A stretch of DNA of 64,000 bases, taken from assembly GCF_007341385.1 (NCBI RefSeq), contig NZ_VJYD01000001.1:1-64000 (forward strand), in the 5' to 3' direction. Below, piece after piece: positions 63,254-64,000 of the stretch. The notes under the pieces are model-generated. The model was not told the DNA's origin. It searched no databases and saw nothing but the letters and a program-made list of their open reading frames with translations. The translations under genes and the position numbers were made by a program. The DNA comes from Flavobacterium daemonense. Lineage in GTDB: Bacteria > Bacteroidota > Bacteroidia > Flavobacteriales > Flavobacteriaceae. Each line of letters starts with the position of its first letter. Position 1 is the first letter of the stretch.

Positions 63254-63496
63254 CTATTTCTGAGTTAATTCACTATAGTCAATGATTAAGATTTTTTCGT
63301 TTTTTTTATTATCATAAACTTCATAAAAAAAATATTTATCGTTATTGTAAATTAATACTGGCTTGAATTTGAGATTGTATTTTTTGATAATTCTGTTGTC
63401 TAAAATTTCTTTATTAATCAAATTCTCTGGAAAGACAAGGAATTGATGGAAGGTTGACGTATAAGGGTTCAGATCTACCAATATAAGTTTTATCAA
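63254..63496 (-). CDS. Continuation frame of the right-end gene, or small ORF
   Basis: Opens at a TTG only (63496) inside the end of the upstream frame and overlaps it by 83 bases. The 80 residues look like real protein (KKYNLKFKPVLIYNN, YFFYEVYDNKKNEKILIID). The first residues LIKLILV would continue the last membrane helix of the upstream frame. The shift point would be the run of eight A (63495-63502): removing one base joins the two frames into one protein. I take it as the C-terminal part of that gene. Confidence 0.45.
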   Translation of the reverse strand: MIKLILVDLNPYTSTFHQFLVFPENLINKEILDNRIIKKYNLKFKPVLIYNNDKYFFYEVYDNKKNEKILIIDYSELTQK

Positions 63497-64000
63497 AAAA
63501 AACAGAGATTAAAATTATAGCAGTGGAAATAATAGAGATAAAATTTTCTTTAAATTTTTTATTATCTCTGATTTTAATAATAAACTTAAGTAGAATGTTA
63601 GGATAATTATAAATAAAGTTCTCAAGCAATCTAAAAACACCTAAAAAGAACAAACCAACCGTGATTGTCATAATTGGGATTAATAGTACAATTTCAAAAA
63701 TTTTAATTGATTGTCTTTTGTAAATATCTTCGAGTAAAGGAAGTGGTATAAAGAAAAAAACAATAATACTAAGAGGAATGGTGATTATAGAATACCAAAT
63801 TGACGGTGGCTTAGTATTATCAAATTGAAAATCATTTTTTTTAATCATTTTACCACTTATATTGAAAGCAATATATAATATACTAATTATAAAAAGTATC
63901 AATATTCCATCTGCAACTAATTGAGTAATAGAAAAAAATCTTATAAATGATGTTGATATTAAAGATAGTTCTAATAGTTGCCATATTCCTCCAATTATAG
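63414..64000 (-). CDS. Polytopic membrane protein, 5' end outside the window
   Basis: The frame is open to the right edge of the window, so its start lies beyond 64000; the visible part starts with WQLLELSLIS and holds about four membrane helices (ILFIISILYIAFNI, IITIPLSIIVFFFIPL, VLLIPIMTITVGLFFLG, ISIISTAIILISVFF). No known family recognised; unusually rich in Ile and Phe. It ends at 63414 in this frame, but a one-base insertion in the A8 run at 63495-63502 may have cut it short. Confidence 0.55.
   Translation of the reverse strand, partial: IIGGIWQLLELSLISTSFIRFFSITQLVADGILILFIISILYIAFNISGKMIKKNDFQFDNTKPPSIWYSIITIPLSIIVFFFIPLPLLEDIYKRQSIKIFEIVLLIPIMTITVGLFFLGVFRLLENFIYNYPNILLKFIIKIRDNKKFKENFISIISTAIILISVFFDKTYIGRSEPLYVNLPSIPCLSREFD

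Overview
The window reads as chromosomal DNA of a Flavobacterium-like member of the Bacteroidota. The evidence is the AT-rich sequence, SusC/SusD pairs, PorT-type barrels, LytS/LytTR two-component pairs, and promoters of the Bacteroidota type (TTG, about 19-20 bases, TAnnTTTG) in front of several genes. No rRNA, tRNA, CRISPR array, transposase or phage gene was seen. Two genes carry in-frame nonsense codons, and the last gene is cut by the right edge of the window.

Layout. 0-3 kb: a thiol-redox group (DsbA-like protein divergent from an HxlR regulator, then two secreted thioredoxin-fold proteins). 3-8.7 kb: a type VI secretion island with a GC-rich vgrG core whose end turns AT-rich, a 57-aa ORF, two paralogous DUF2931 lipoproteins and a Tle1-like phospholipase, which looks like an effector with immunity proteins. 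8.7-17 kb: a LytS/LytTR pair divergent from a complete RND efflux operon. 17-23.6 kb: a second LytS/LytTR pair with a barrel protein, a His-rich secreted protein, a large MscS channel and a Pr6Pr membrane gene broken by one stop codon. 23.6-29 kb: an ApbE / PepSY-diflavin reductase / DUF2271 / ankyrin cluster; the DUF2271 protein carries a motif close to the ApbE flavin-attachment motif, so the cluster may be an electron-export chain. 29-31 kb: a CPA1 antiporter.

31-43 kb is a polysaccharide utilisation locus, probably for xylan: a LacI regulator, its likely operator inside the susC promoter, SusC, SusD, a surface glycan-binding protein, a GH10 xylanase split by carbohydrate-binding modules and a GH35-like enzyme. 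43-47 kb: DoxX, an ECF42-type sigma factor with its YCII partner, an AhpD-like protein and an acetyltransferase. A 7-base tandem array lies directly in front of the sigma factor gene. 48-54 kb: an oxidoreductase, a doubly nonsense-mutated SDR gene, and two paralogous TetR regulators with MFS and thioesterase genes; two related but different palindromes mark the TetR promoters. 54-58.8 kb: CBM6, GH30, aldo/keto reductase and GlcG-like genes, a Crp-type and an HxlR regulator. 59-63 kb: GNAT-MarR operon, an OxyR-like regulator with Cys199/Cys208, an alpha/beta hydrolase and OsmC. The right end holds a membrane protein of unknown function, possibly frameshifted.

Between genes lie several dispersed repeat families. 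The most notable is a 100-140 base long-palindrome element (six copies) whose two arms stay complementary although the arm sequence differs from copy to copy.
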